A DNA stretch of 64,000 nt from Pinibacter sp031553495 (GCA_031553495.1 JAVBLN010000007.1:124001-188000), one strand, 5' to 3'. Positions 42,155 through 51,279 are shown, counted from the stretch's first letter. Notes: generated by a model from the letters alone, not told the origin. Numbers and translations are program-made.

Positions 42155-43903
42155 ATGAAAATGAAAACTCCAGTTATTATCTGTGGATTATTGTCTCTAA
42201 TTGTGTTGTTTGCGGCTTGCAAGAAAGATAAGGATAAACCGGTTCTTAGTTCTCAAAAGCAAATAACATCATTCTCTTTTGATAAGCTATCGCCTAAATT
42301 AACATCTGTAATAGATGAAACAGCCAAAACTATTACATCAATTGCATCATTTGGCACAAACGTTACGGCACTCGTACCTACTATTAAAATTTCAGAAAAG
42401 GCAACCGTATCTCCGGCTTCCGGAATTGCACAGAATTTTACCTCTCCGGTTAAATATACGGTAACGGCAGAAGACGGTACAACGCAGGAATATACAGTAA
42501 CTGTACTGACAGGTAAAAATAACCAGAGCCAGGTAGCGCTATTTAATATCGATGTTACTGGTGCCATTATAAACATCGATCATACTGCAAAAACAATTGC
42601 AATTGATGTTCCTGCAGGAACTGCTGTAACAAGTCTTAAACCGGTAATTGAAGTGTCTACCAAAGCTACTGTAACGCCGGCATCGGGAGTGGTACAGAAT
42701 TTTACTAATCCCGTTAAATACTCTGTAACGGCGGAAGATGGTAGCAAAACCGATTATACTGTAACAGTAAATGTTGCAAAATATACATTAACAGAAATGG
42801 TTAGGTTTAAGTTTGATAAACTGACCCCTGTTGTGGCAGGAACTATTGATCATGGAGCAGGTACAATAAATCTAACGGTACCTTTCGGTACAGATATTAC
42901 CAGCATTAAACCTACGATTGAATTGCCGGCAGGCGCATCGGTTTCTCCTACTACGGCACAAAACTTTTCAAGTGCAGTAAAATATACGGTAACCGCTCAA
43001 AGCGGAGCTACCAAACAATACACCGTTACTGTTAAGGTAGCTACTAATCCTGATAAGCCTGTTATAACCGCTGTTAACAAAACGAAAATAGAAGTAGGCC
43101 AGGAACTGATCATTACCGGAACCAAACTAACCGGAAGTATAGGATTTATGCCTGTAGGGGGTGGTACAACCCAGTTGCGCAGCGGTTCTTTAAATACTGC
43201 ATACACACAAGTTAATTACATTGTTGCCAATGATATACCGGTTGGTAAATACACAATTTATATTGATGGCGGATCCAAAGGCACATCTGATAATTTTGAA
43301 CAGGAAATAGAAATTGTTGCTTCTACACAAGCTGCTGCGACAGTAACAAGTATTAGTGGCACTACTTTTGACATAGGAGATATCATTACAATAAATGGTA
43401 CCAACTTTGCTTCCAATGCAACTGTTGCACTTCAGGGTGTTTTTGCTGTTCCATTGGAAATTGTTTCGATAACTTCTACACAGATTAAGGCTAAAATACC
43501 TTCTACTGTAAGCTATACAACTTCAACCTGGCCTTACGATCTGATAATAAAATCAGGAGGAAAAGAAATTACGTGGAACCAGAAAATTAATATTGAGAAA
43601 GCGCCTGCTGTAATTACCGGCATTAACAAAACCTCATTTAAAGCCGGAGATAAATTAATAATAAGCGGTAATAATTTATCGGCAAGCGGTACGAGTACGC
43701 TGAAGATTTTCTTCAAAACAAAAAGTGGAAGCACTTATGTTACTTCAATCATAGAATATCTTTTCGGAAATGTAAGTAACACGTCTGTTGAATTCACATT
43801 CCCGGCGGACTGGAATGAAAGTGGGGTATATTATGTTTCCATTAAGATTGATAATATGGATGAAACATCAGTATTTGCTACTCCGTTTACTTTTACTAAC
43901 TAG
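42155..43903 (+). CDS. Surface lipoprotein with DUF5018-like and IPT/TIG domains
   Basis: 582 residues. The lipobox is LFAAC with the lipidated Cys at 22. Three DUF5018-like repeats follow (about 35-290), each with ASGVVQNFTNPVKYSVTAED-like text and ending YTVTV. Three IPT/TIG Ig-like repeats fill about 295-580 (INKTSFKAGDKLIISGNNL). Probably an outer-membrane lipoprotein displayed at the surface; role in adhesion or carbohydrate binding is only a guess. A clean terminator follows. Confidence 0.82.
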   Translation: MKMKTPVIICGLLSLIVLFAACKKDKDKPVLSSQKQITSFSFDKLSPKLTSVIDETAKTITSIASFGTNVTALVPTIKISEKATVSPASGIAQNFTSPVKYTVTAEDGTTQEYTVTVLTGKNNQSQVALFNIDVTGAIINIDHTAKTIAIDVPAGTAVTSLKPVIEVSTKATVTPASGVVQNFTNPVKYSVTAEDGSKTDYTVTVNVAKYTLTEMVRFKFDKLTPVVAGTIDHGAGTINLTVPFGTDITSIKPTIELPAGASVSPTTAQNFSSAVKYTVTAQSGATKQYTVTVKVATNPDKPVITAVNKTKIEVGQELIITGTKLTGSIGFMPVGGGTTQLRSGSLNTAYTQVNYIVANDIPVGKYTIYIDGGSKGTSDNFEQEIEIVASTQAAATVTSISGTTFDIGDIITINGTNFASNATVALQGVFAVPLEIVSITSTQIKAKIPSTVSYTTSTWPYDLIIKSGGKEITWNQKINIEKAPAVITGINKTSFKAGDKLIISGNNLSASGTSTLKIFFKTKSGSTYVTSIIEYLFGNVSNTSVEFTFPADWNESGVYYVSIKIDNMDETSVFATPFTFTN

Positions 43904-43923
43904 CATACATTATTTTTGAAGAT

Positions 43924-43960
43924 AAAACCACTTCATGTATTTGAAGTGGTTTTATTTTTT
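43924..43960 (+). terminator. Rho-independent terminator after the lipoprotein gene
   Basis: 12-bp perfect stem AAAACCACTTCA / TGAAGTGGTTTT (43924-43935, 43942-43953), 6-nt loop and a T-run; 20 bp after the stop. Confidence 0.92.
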
Positions 43961-44036
43961 AAACAATGTTTTGCCTTTGCGTAAAGTTCGCCGCCATATT
44001 CTTCATAGGATAACATTTTGTAATGATTTTTTGGGA

Positions 44037-44104
44037 ACCGGCGGTATTGCTACTATTAAACTTCGGTTGTGTCACTCACTTGTACGGCAGTAATGCTATG
44101 GAGC
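44037..44104 (+). repeat. R67 copy, type I
   Basis: T-tract, ACCGGCGGTATTGC, GTGTCAC centre, right half CGGCAGTAATGCTATGGAGC. Between convergent genes. Confidence 0.88.
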
Positions 44105-44249
44105 AAATGTGAAAAGATGTAAAATGAGTTTAAATGGAAATTCATTTATTCAGTTATTTGGAGAACGCTGCTTTATGAACTTTTCACACTTCGAGGGCAG
44201 AGGATAGCGCTCTGATTTCGCTTTGCAATCTGCGGCTTCCGTGAAATAG

Positions 44250-44900
44250 TTATTCAACCAAATTATTCTTAACCGCGTAAAATACAAGCCCCGCTGTATT
44301 CCTAGATCCAAAGCGATCCATCAGTCTGTCTTTTATGGCTTCTACAGTACGTGGACTCATATCCATTTTTTTTGCAATTTCCGCAGCGGTAAATTCCATG
44401 CAAATGTATTTGATTACATCACGTTCACGATCCTTAAGTGTAATGTCGGCGTTGAGATTGGGAATGGGTTTTTGTTTAGTGTGTGCCTTTTTCAGTAAAA
44501 TGCGATTTACAAAATTGTTGAGGTAATAGCCTTTACTCATTACTTCCATAATAGCTCTGCGAATTTCAGAAGGATCGGTACTTTTCAATAAATAACCGTT
44601 AGCGCCAATTTCCATCATATGATTTACGAAGCGCTCATCTTCAAACATAGTGAGTGCGACTATATGAATATGCGGGTGATTTTTGGTAATATACTTTGTG
44701 GCTTCAATGCCGTCTTTTTGCGGCATTCGCAAGTCCATGAGCACCACATCGGGTTGGGCCTGTAGCAGGCCTTTGATGAGCTCTTCACCATTTTCGGCTT
44801 CCTGCACAAACTTCAGATTGGTATAGGAACGAAGCGAAAGAATAACGCCTTTGCGAAAAATTTTATGGTCATCGGCAATGGCTACTTTAATTGTTCTCAT
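44250..44900 (-). CDS. NarL/FixJ-type response regulator (1)
   Basis: 216 residues with a receiver (D10, D11, phospho-acceptor in VVLMDLRMP, Lys in YLLKSTDP) and a LuxR-type HTH (about 150-215) with LKDRERDVIKYICMEFTAAE and MSPRTVEAIKDRLM. A full key-residue set suggests a working phospho-switch. No histidine kinase is adjacent. It diverges from a closely similar regulator at 45565, and the 664 bp between them hold repeats. Confidence 0.9.
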   Translation of the reverse strand: MRTIKVAIADDHKIFRKGVILSLRSYTNLKFVQEAENGEELIKGLLQAQPDVVLMDLRMPQKDGIEATKYITKNHPHIHIVALTMFEDERFVNHMMEIGANGYLLKSTDPSEIRRAIMEVMSKGYYLNNFVNRILLKKAHTKQKPIPNLNADITLKDRERDVIKYICMEFTAAEIAKKMDMSPRTVEAIKDRLMDRFGSRNTAGLVFYAVKNNLVE

Positions 44901-45084
44901 TGGTCAATTTGAATGGGTGTTGGCTACTAATTTGATTCTTAAAGGTACATATTAATCAGTTTTCGCTCTGCCTTTTTTACTTACAGATCAGCGCAAATGC
45001 ATCTGAAATTTTTTGTTAACGAGTTATACTAAGCGCACGAAAAAATAATTAGAATTAGGCGTTTAAATCGTGCAATGCTTTTTG

Positions 45085-45200
45085 AACCACAAAAGGCGCG
45101 GAGGCACAAAGAAGCACAAAGTAAATTCTAAAATACCTTATTGATGGCAGCATGCCTTTGTTAGTAAAGAATATTACACAGACTTTGTGCCTCCTGGTTC
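45085..45200. repeat. Inverted-repeat block with GAACCA ends
   Basis: The left arm GAACCA...GGAGGCACAAAG and the right arm CTTTGTGCCTCCTGGTTC are complementary except for a 10-nt insertion in the left arm. Related to the block at 36479-36587. Confidence 0.65.
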
Positions 45201-45294
45201 TAATTTTTGAAAGGTCAATCTGTAAACACTCTTCACCACCTAAGTGCCTAATGCTAAAAAATTATTGCAACTTGTAGTAAACCAAACCGTGCGA

Positions 45295-45336
45295 GAACCC
45301 ATAACTCATAACCCATAACTCAAAACTCATTACCCG
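45295..45336. repeat. H7 heptamer array, TAACTCA family
   Basis: GAACCCA, TAACTCA, TAACCCA, TAACTCA, AAACTCA, TTACCCG, running into the R67 inner end at 45336. Confidence 0.82.
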
Positions 45337-45402
45337 ATGAATAGCATTACAACTGTACAAGTGAGTGACACAACGATGCTTAATAGTAGCAATACCGCCG
45401 GT
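45336..45402 (-). repeat. R67 copy, type I
   Basis: Central GTGTCAC on the minus strand, outer end GCCGGTCAAC then eight A. Together with the array and the 45085 block it fills the gap 44901-45564. Confidence 0.88.
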
Positions 45403-45469
45403 CAACAAAAAAAATGCACATTTCTACGCCGTGTAAAGTATAACTGAAGCAGTTGTTCTTTTACTGAAA

Positions 45470-45477
45470 TATGTTTG
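45470..45477 (+). promoter_or_regulatory. Candidate -7 box TATGTTTG for response regulator 2
   Basis: Exact TAnnTTTG match 87 bp before the start. No -33 motif at good spacing. Confidence 0.35.
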
Positions 45478-45564
45478 ATATTTTCGTTTAACCAATGGTA
45501 AAAGTATTTAGCGAAAGCTAAAAAAATTCCTATTAGTAATACCTAAACTAAAAACACTTTCCTT

Positions 45565-46224
45565 ATGACTTCACAACCGGATATAAGAGTAGCCATTGCG
45601 GACGACCATAAAATTTTTCGTGAGGGTATGAAGATGACCCTTAAAGGGAAAGATTATTTGAAGATACTTTGGGAGGCTGAAAACGGGAAGGACCTGATGC
45701 ACAAAATGCAAATCAAAAAACCTGATGTACTGCTTATGGACATTAGTATGCCCGAAGTAGATGGTGTAAATGCGATTTCCTTATTGCGCAAAGAGTACGA
45801 TGATGTGCGCATTGTAGTGCTAACCATGTATGACGATCAGGAAATGATTACAAAGATGATGGAAATGGGCGCCAATGCTTACTTAACGAAAGCCACGGAT
45901 CCCGAAGAAATTTACCGGGCAATTCTCACCTGCATGCAAGAAGATTTTTATTTTAACGATATGGTGAATAAAGCAATGTTGTCACGGTTGCAAACGCGGC
46001 GTTCCATGCGGCAGTTTTATTCTAATCCTGTAAAATTTTCAGAAAAGGAAATACATATATTGCAGTTGCTGGCAGAAGATAAAACGACTGATGATATTTC
46101 GAAAGAAGTTTTTTTGAGTCCGCGCACCATTGAAACCATACGTCAAAACATGAAAACAAAAGTGGGAGCAAAAACTATTGCAGGGCTTATCATGTATGGC
46201 GTGAGGAATAATTTGATTGAATAA
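45565..46224 (+). CDS. NarL/FixJ-type response regulator (2)
   Basis: 219 residues with receiver (ADDHKIFREG, phospho-acceptor in VLLMDISMPE, Lys in YLTKATDPEE) and LuxR-type HTH (about 155-218) with FSEKEIHILQLLAEDKTTDD and LSPRTIETIRQNM. Clearly a paralogue of the regulator at 44250: both end in a GV(R/K)NNL(I/V)E-like stretch. Divergent arrangement without kinases suggests partner kinases encoded elsewhere. Confidence 0.9.
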   Translation: MTSQPDIRVAIADDHKIFREGMKMTLKGKDYLKILWEAENGKDLMHKMQIKKPDVLLMDISMPEVDGVNAISLLRKEYDDVRIVVLTMYDDQEMITKMMEMGANAYLTKATDPEEIYRAILTCMQEDFYFNDMVNKAMLSRLQTRRSMRQFYSNPVKFSEKEIHILQLLAEDKTTDDISKEVFLSPRTIETIRQNMKTKVGAKTIAGLIMYGVRNNLIE

Positions 46225-46313
46225 TGCGGGAATTGAATTTGAAAATGTGCTAGATGTTGTAGACTATTCAAAATTGTTAGCAGTGTGAATTTTGGATTTA
46301 TTTTTATTGTGAG

Positions 46314-46378
46314 ACCTGCGGTTGAACCCTGATAGGGCATTGGTTGCGACGCTCCGTTCATCGGTTGAATATCTATTG
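46314..46378 (+). repeat. R67 copy, type III
   Basis: Left-half stem CCCT-GAT-AGGG, central GCGACGC, right half TCGGTTGAATATCTATT. Confidence 0.78.
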
Positions 46379-46426
46379 GGCTGTGATGAAATACAACCGC
46401 AAATTTGAGTGTATAAGTTTACAATT

Positions 46427-46461
46427 TTTGAACTCTTATTTTTGAGCAAGCGTTATTTTTG
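46427..46461 (+). promoter_or_regulatory. Candidate promoter for the 46497 hydrolase
   Basis: TTTG at 46427-46430 and TATTTTTG at 46454-46461 (exact TAnnTTTG), 23 nt apart, 35 bp before the ATG. Confidence 0.5.
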
Positions 46462-46496
46462 TTTATAGCTTAAACGAACTCCTTATTTTACTACTC

Positions 46497-47327
46497 ATGA
46501 AAAAATTATTTTTTTTACTGTTGGTGATTGTTGCGTTTTCTGCAAAAGCACAACAGCATTATGTTACGGAAAAGAATATTCGTTATTACGATGATTCTGT
46601 GAGTAAGGGCAATGAATACATGACTTCTCAATGTACGCTGGATGTGTATTATCCGAAGGATAAGAAAAATGTTCCGGCCATTGTGTGGTTTCATGGGGGT
46701 GGCATAACCGGCGGCAGTAAGGAAATTCCAAAGGCGTTGATGGAGAAGGGTTATATTGTAATTGGAGTTGGATACCGGTTGTCGCCAAAAGTGAAAGCGC
46801 CGGCATATATAGAAGATGCGGCGGCGGCAGTGGCCTGGGCGTTCAGGCATGTGAGCGCATATGGTGGAAATCCTGATCTGATCTTTGTTTCGGGGCATTC
46901 GGCCGGCGGTTATTTGGTAATGATGATAACGCTTGATAAAAAGTACTTAAGCAAGTATAAAATTGATGCTAATAAAATAGCGGCATTAATTCCTTTTAGC
47001 GGACAAACCATAACGCACTTTACTGTTCGTGCAGAAAAAGGTATAAAACCCACACAGCCTATAATTGATGAATATGCACCATTGTATTTTGTGCGTGCGG
47101 ATGCGCCGCCTATGCTGCTTATTACCGGAGATCGCGAAATGGAATTGTTTGGACGATATGAGGAAAACGCTTACCTGTGGCGCATGATGCAACTTGCAGG
47201 ACATAAACAAACTACATTGTATGAGCTTCAGGGTTTTGATCATGGCGCTATGGCTGAACCTGCATTTCCCTTGTTGCTGAAGAAGGTAGAGGAAGTGAGG
47301 AAAAGGGTTTTGAGTGATGGGTTATAA
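46497..47327 (+). CDS. Exported alpha/beta hydrolase, BD-FAE/carboxylesterase-like
   Basis: 276 residues with a signal peptide (MKKLFFLLLVIVAFSAKA). The oxyanion motif is VWFHGGGITGG, the nucleophile motif GHSAGGYL and the catalytic His region GFDHGAM. It probably hydrolyses small esters or sugar-linked esters in the periplasm or outside. The last residues VLSDGL and the stop codon fall in a 7-bp repeat array (TTTTGAGTGATGGGTTATAA), so its C-terminal tail appears repeat-derived. Confidence 0.85.
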   Translation: MKKLFFLLLVIVAFSAKAQQHYVTEKNIRYYDDSVSKGNEYMTSQCTLDVYYPKDKKNVPAIVWFHGGGITGGSKEIPKALMEKGYIVIGVGYRLSPKVKAPAYIEDAAAAVAWAFRHVSAYGGNPDLIFVSGHSAGGYLVMMITLDKKYLSKYKIDANKIAALIPFSGQTITHFTVRAEKGIKPTQPIIDEYAPLYFVRADAPPMLLITGDREMELFGRYEENAYLWRMMQLAGHKQTTLYELQGFDHGAMAEPAFPLLLKKVEEVRKRVLSDGL

Positions 47328-47334
47328 GTTATGA
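47312..47334. repeat. H7 array at the 3' end of the 46497 hydrolase
   Basis: TTTGAGT, GATGGGT, TATAAGT, TATGAGT in a 7-bp register; the gene's TAA lies in the third unit. Confidence 0.65.
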
Positions 47335-47371
47335 GTGCTTTAGTTTTTACGACATTCTGTGTTTACAGCGC

Positions 47372-47392
47372 TTTCAATTTTCAACTTCTCTC
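47372..47392. repeat. H7 array abutting the HAD gene stop
   Basis: TTTCAAT, TTTCAAC, TTCTCTC, ending at the base before the HAD stop codon (47393-47395). Confidence 0.75.
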
Positions 47393-47986
47393 CTAAGTTC
47401 TGAAAGGCTTATAAAAAGCGATACTGCCAAGTTCAAGCATGGGCGTATCTCCGGAGGTGTCGCCATAGCAGTATATTTCATTGTATTCATGCAGGTTATA
47501 GTGTTGCTTTATAAGTGATACTTTTTCATTTCCGTAGCAATTTTTGCCAATGAGCCTGCCGGTAATTTTGTTGTTGTCGATTTCCAAAACAGAGCTGATA
47601 ATTTTAATGTTGTATTCATTGCTCCATTGGCGAAACCAATTACTTGCGGAGGCTGTAACTATCACAATTTCCGAACCCAGCGCCAGGTGTTTTTTTATTT
47701 CATGCAGCGCTTTAGTGCGAATAAGTGCCGGAAGTTTTTCTGCGGCAAATGAATCGCAAGCTAGCTGAAATTTTTTTTCATCAGTTCCGCCAAAGAAGTA
47801 TTTCAGTACTTTTTCTTTTGCACTTTGGTTGGAAATAAGTTTGAACTTATAGGCTATGATATATGGACTGATAATAAGCAAACCTATGTAAAACCATAAG
47901 GTGCCTTTTTGAAATTTTATGATTTCAAGTAGCGTGTCTTTAGAAGTAATTGTTCCGTCAAAATCGAAAAAAGCGATACGTTTCAT
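47393..47986 (-). CDS. HAD-IB family phosphatase
   Basis: 197 residues with motif I DFDGT (D8, D10), a Thr/Ser-rich IVTASASNW motif II, and GDTSGDTPML motif III, as in phosphoserine-phosphatase-like HAD-IB enzymes. A hydrophobic segment (FYIGLLIISPYIIAY) follows motif I. It is 27 bp downstream of the DprE2-like gene, so it may supply the phosphatase that removes 5-phosphate from polyprenylphosphoryl-5-phosphoribose, a step done by a different protein family in mycobacteria (inference). Confidence 0.85.
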   Translation of the reverse strand: MKRIAFFDFDGTITSKDTLLEIIKFQKGTLWFYIGLLIISPYIIAYKFKLISNQSAKEKVLKYFFGGTDEKKFQLACDSFAAEKLPALIRTKALHEIKKHLALGSEIVIVTASASNWFRQWSNEYNIKIISSVLEIDNNKITGRLIGKNCYGNEKVSLIKQHYNLHEYNEIYCYGDTSGDTPMLELGSIAFYKPFRT

Positions 47987-48013
47987 AAGAGTTTGTTTGA
48001 GATAATGAATTGC

Positions 48014-48745
48014 TCACATCTTCATTTTCTTATAAATAAATTCCGGAATATTTTTAATGATTAACATTAAATAGCGCCATATCCATTTTACATACACTAC
48101 ATTCTTCTTTTTAATAACGGCGTTGTAAATGCTTTTAGCAACTTCCTGCGGTTGAGCTGTAAGTGGTTTGGGCAAAGGTAGATTTTCCGTCATTTTGGTA
48201 TAAACAAAGCCCGGCTTTACAGATATTACATGAACGCCTTCTGCAAACAATTTATTGCGCAGGCCTGAAAGATAAGCGCTGAAAGCCGCCTTGGTACTAC
48301 CGTATATTAGTTTGCTGCCTCTGCCGCGTTCACCGGCAACAGAGCTGATACCCACAATTGTTCCTTTTTTTTGTGTGGAATAGTATTTGGCAGCCGTGTT
48401 TAAAATGGAAACCGCCCCGGTATAATTGGTGTCAATCATGCGTTGTGTGAGTTGCCAGTTGCTCCATGCATCGTCTTCTTCATACATTACTCCAAAAACA
48501 CAGATGGTGACATCGGGTTTTGCCGGAAGACTATCAAAAAAGTGTTGGTGACTGCTAACATTCAACGCGTCAAACGCGTGTATGCTGCATGTAACATTAT
48601 ACCTTGTTTGCAAATCGGCTTGCATGGGTATAAGCGGTTCTGTATTTCTTGCAGCTAATTGAATTGAAAAACCATGTTCTCCAAATTTTCTGGCTAAGGC
48701 TACGGACATATCAGAGGTGGCTCCTAATAATAGTACAGTTGGCAT
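48014..48745 (-). CDS. DprE2-like short-chain dehydrogenase
   Basis: A 243-residue SDR. The nucleotide-binding motif is GATSDMS, and the catalytic Ser and YxxxK are in SSVAGERGRGSKLIYGSTKA. The SSVAGERxR...YGSTKA text is typical of DprE2, which reduces the 2-keto intermediate (DPX) to decaprenylphosphoryl-arabinose. It overlaps no neighbour but is only 12 bp from the DprE1-like gene, indicating one operon. Confidence 0.85.
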   Translation of the reverse strand: MPTVLLLGATSDMSVALARKFGEHGFSIQLAARNTEPLIPMQADLQTRYNVTCSIHAFDALNVSSHQHFFDSLPAKPDVTICVFGVMYEEDDAWSNWQLTQRMIDTNYTGAVSILNTAAKYYSTQKKGTIVGISSVAGERGRGSKLIYGSTKAAFSAYLSGLRNKLFAEGVHVISVKPGFVYTKMTENLPLPKPLTAQPQEVAKSIYNAVIKKKNVVYVKWIWRYLMLIIKNIPEFIYKKMKM

Positions 48746-48757
48746 TGATATAGATGT

Positions 48758-50173
48758 TTAATAGTTGTTAGTTGCTGCTTGTTGGTTATTAGCAAAGGCA
48801 ACTTCCTGATTTGAATTTTGAACTTTAACTTTTGACTTCTCTTCTTTTGTCAGTAGCAATCTGTCGGATTGAATGGACCTAAACTTGAAATCCTGATTAT
48901 ATTTTTTAATGAGTTCTTTAAATTTATTAAGATGCGGATAACCGGCCTCTAATATCTCCGGATTCATTCGTGCATCCTTCGACATGTATAATCGTCCTCC
49001 GTATTGCAGCACAATTTGATCGAGTTCATCAAGAAAGCTGAATAAATTTTTTCTAACAGGAAAATCTAACGCTAATGTATATCCTTCTTTTGGGAATGAT
49101 ATAAGGCTTTCCTGTTTGCCGAATACTTTTAATACAGCTAAGAATGAACCAAGCCCTTTATCGCTTATGCGTTGTAAAATATCAATTAGACCCTGTTTTG
49201 CATCTAGCGGCAATACAAACTGGTATTGCACAAATCCCTTTTTCCCATAACCCCGATTCCAATGAAGAATTGCATCGAGCGGATAGAAAAAAGGTTCGTA
49301 CGAAACGATATTGTTAATTTCCTTTTTGAAATTTTTTTCGTAGTAAAGGAAGTTGAATGCCTTAACTGTAAAGCTGTTTAATACCCATGAAGGTAAACTG
49401 AATGGGAAAGTAATTTGTTTTTTAGGAGGTAGATGTAAGGGGTTATTTTTTTGTTTAACCGGCAGATCTTTTTTCATCGCATGCTCACCGAGTATAAGAA
49501 TACTTCTGCCAAAATTTTTTCCTTTTTTCAAACAATCGATCCATGCCACGGAATAAGTATAATGACTGTATGTTTCAAAAAGTTGTAGAACTTCTTCGAG
49601 GTTTTCCGCCTTAATTTGTTTTTGTTTTATGTATGCGGTTTCAATTTTTTTTAAGTCAAATATTACCTTGGTAATAATACCGGTAAGCCCCATACCGCCG
49701 CAAGTTGCTTCAAACAAATCGTTGTTTTGTGTTGGTGAACAGGTAATGGTTTCACCATTTGCAAGCAGTACATCCATTTCCAATACATGATTTGAAAATG
49801 CGCCATCCACATGGTGATTTTTGCCATGTACATCGCTTGCTATGGCGCCACCTACAGTAATATATTTTGTGCCCGGAGTTACAGGCAGAAACCAGCCTTT
49901 GGGAACTATAATTTCCAACACCTGGTCCAGCGTAATGCCGCTTTGACATTCGAAAATTCCATTTTCGGTATCAAAGCGTAATGCCTTATCATACTTAAGT
50001 GTGGTAATGGTATTATTGGCGAGAGAGGCATCTCCATAGCATCTTCCGTTACCTCTTGCTATGAGCGATTTTGAATGTAAAACCATCTGCCTGAGTTCAT
50101 CAGTGAATGAAAACATTTTCTCATCGCTGTTTACAACAGGATAATTTCCCCAGTTCGCGATTGGCTTTTTCAT
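48758..50173 (-). CDS. DprE1-like FAD-dependent polyprenylphosphoryl-ribose oxidase
   Basis: A 471-residue FAD-binding oxidoreductase of the DprE1 type: RGNGRCYGDAS (38-50 region), PVTPGTKYITVGGAIASD and HGKNHHVDGAFSNHV (116-130). It would oxidise the 2'-OH of polyprenylphosphoryl-ribose, the first half of epimerisation to arabinose. At the place of mycobacterial Cys387 (CVDFP) it has Ala368 (ALDFP). The C-terminal 30 or so residues (from KEEKSKVKVQNSN) are encoded by two 7-bp repeat arrays, beyond the expected end of the family. Confidence 0.87.
   Translation of the reverse strand: MKKPIANWGNYPVVNSDEKMFSFTDELRQMVLHSKSLIARGNGRCYGDASLANNTITTLKYDKALRFDTENGIFECQSGITLDQVLEIIVPKGWFLPVTPGTKYITVGGAIASDVHGKNHHVDGAFSNHVLEMDVLLANGETITCSPTQNNDLFEATCGGMGLTGIITKVIFDLKKIETAYIKQKQIKAENLEEVLQLFETYSHYTYSVAWIDCLKKGKNFGRSILILGEHAMKKDLPVKQKNNPLHLPPKKQITFPFSLPSWVLNSFTVKAFNFLYYEKNFKKEINNIVSYEPFFYPLDAILHWNRGYGKKGFVQYQFVLPLDAKQGLIDILQRISDKGLGSFLAVLKVFGKQESLISFPKEGYTLALDFPVRKNLFSFLDELDQIVLQYGGRLYMSKDARMNPEILEAGYPHLNKFKELIKKYNQDFKFRSIQSDRLLLTKEEKSKVKVQNSNQEVAFANNQQAATNNY
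48762..48844. repeat. Two H7 arrays inside the 3' end of the DprE1-like gene
   Basis: Array 1 (48762-48793): TAGTTGT, TAGTTGC, TGCTTGT, TGGTTAT. Array 2 (48810-48844): TTTGAAT, TTTGAAC, TTTAACT, TTTGACT, TCTCTTC. Both are translated on the minus strand as a low-complexity tail. Confidence 0.75.
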
Positions 50174-50246
50174 AATGAAAGTTTTAGTGTGTATGAAGAA
50201 TCAACTTTAATTAGCAGAGTTATTGTTTTAGCATACTTCTCGCATT

Positions 50247-50315
50247 GCTCAATAAAGAACAAAAAGCTGAAGAGTGCGACGCAACGGCTGTTTAATAGTA
50301 GTAATACCGCCCGGT
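50247..50315 (-). repeat. R67 copy, type II
   Basis: Central GCGTCGC on the minus strand; outer end GCCCGGTTC. Separates the UbiA-like gene from the DprE1-like gene. Confidence 0.8.
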
Positions 50316-50376
50316 TCACAAATAAAAATGAACTAAGCGATAACCTGCTTAAATAACTTTAGTTATACTTCATATT

Positions 50377-51279
50377 TTAATTTCCGGTTTTAAAAAATGT
50401 TAGTTCTTTCAGGTACACGATCATGTAAAAACTGGTTATCCACAGTAATAATGTGATTTGTATAAAATGGTCTTTATAAAGGATTTCAGTGGGAGAGCCT
50501 GCTTTGTTGCGTACTAATGTTAACTGCAAATATCGCATCAAACCTGCAATTACAAAAATGGATGTATAGTATAGCTGGTAAGTTCCCAGCCTTTCAATGG
50601 TGAATGGTGATACGCAATACATTATGTACGTGACAATAATAATGGCGCTGAAGAGACCAAGCATGGTGTTCAAAAAATCAAGATTATAACCTTTAATTGA
50701 TTTTCGCATATCCGTTCCCGTTTCCATTTTTAATAAAATGTCATCTCTCCGTTTTGCAATGGCCATAAATAGCGAAAGCAGGAATACCATCAGGTTGAGC
50801 CATAGTGATAAATTGATGTGAGCGATTAATCCTCCGGCTTTTACACGCAATACGAATCCTGCCGCGATAATCATTATGTCAAGTATGGAAATGTTTTTCG
50901 CGCCAAATGAATACGCCAGGTTCATTAAAAAATAAAATGTCAAAACCGCCATAAAAAGCAGGCTTTTGTCTGCAAAATAGGAAAGCGTAAATCCCGCAAT
51001 GGTTAGTAAAATTACAATCAGCACCGCCGCCTGCCTGCTTATGACGCCGCTTGCAAGCGGACGCTTATACTTCACCGGATGCTTTCGGTCGTCTTCTATA
51101 TCGCGGTAATCGTTAATTATATAAATTGAGCTTGCTACAAAACTGAAAGCGAAAAAACCAATTACGAGCTGTAACAGGTTATTTGTGGTTCCTGAAAACC
51201 CCGAAAAAATCAGTGGTAGGAATAAGAATAAATTCTTTGCCCAATCCTTTGGCCGCAACAACTTTAAGTATTTGCCCAT
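50377..51279 (-). CDS. UbiA-family polyprenyl-phosphate phosphoribosyltransferase (DPPR synthase-like)
   Basis: A 300-residue protein with eight or nine membrane helices. The first Asp-rich motif is NDYRDIEDDRKHP and the second region is YSFGAKNISILDIMIIAAG followed by FVLRVKAG, which matches decaprenyl-phosphate phosphoribosyltransferase (Rv3806c type), not ubiquinone or heme UbiA enzymes. It would join PRPP to a polyprenyl phosphate, the first committed step to polyprenyl-phospho-arabinose. Upstream of DprE1/DprE2/HAD on the same strand, with one R67 copy in between. Confidence 0.85.
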   Translation of the reverse strand: MGKYLKLLRPKDWAKNLFLFLPLIFSGFSGTTNNLLQLVIGFFAFSFVASSIYIINDYRDIEDDRKHPVKYKRPLASGVISRQAAVLIVILLTIAGFTLSYFADKSLLFMAVLTFYFLMNLAYSFGAKNISILDIMIIAAGFVLRVKAGGLIAHINLSLWLNLMVFLLSLFMAIAKRRDDILLKMETGTDMRKSIKGYNLDFLNTMLGLFSAIIIVTYIMYCVSPFTIERLGTYQLYYTSIFVIAGLMRYLQLTLVRNKAGSPTEILYKDHFIQITLLLWITSFYMIVYLKELTFFKTGN

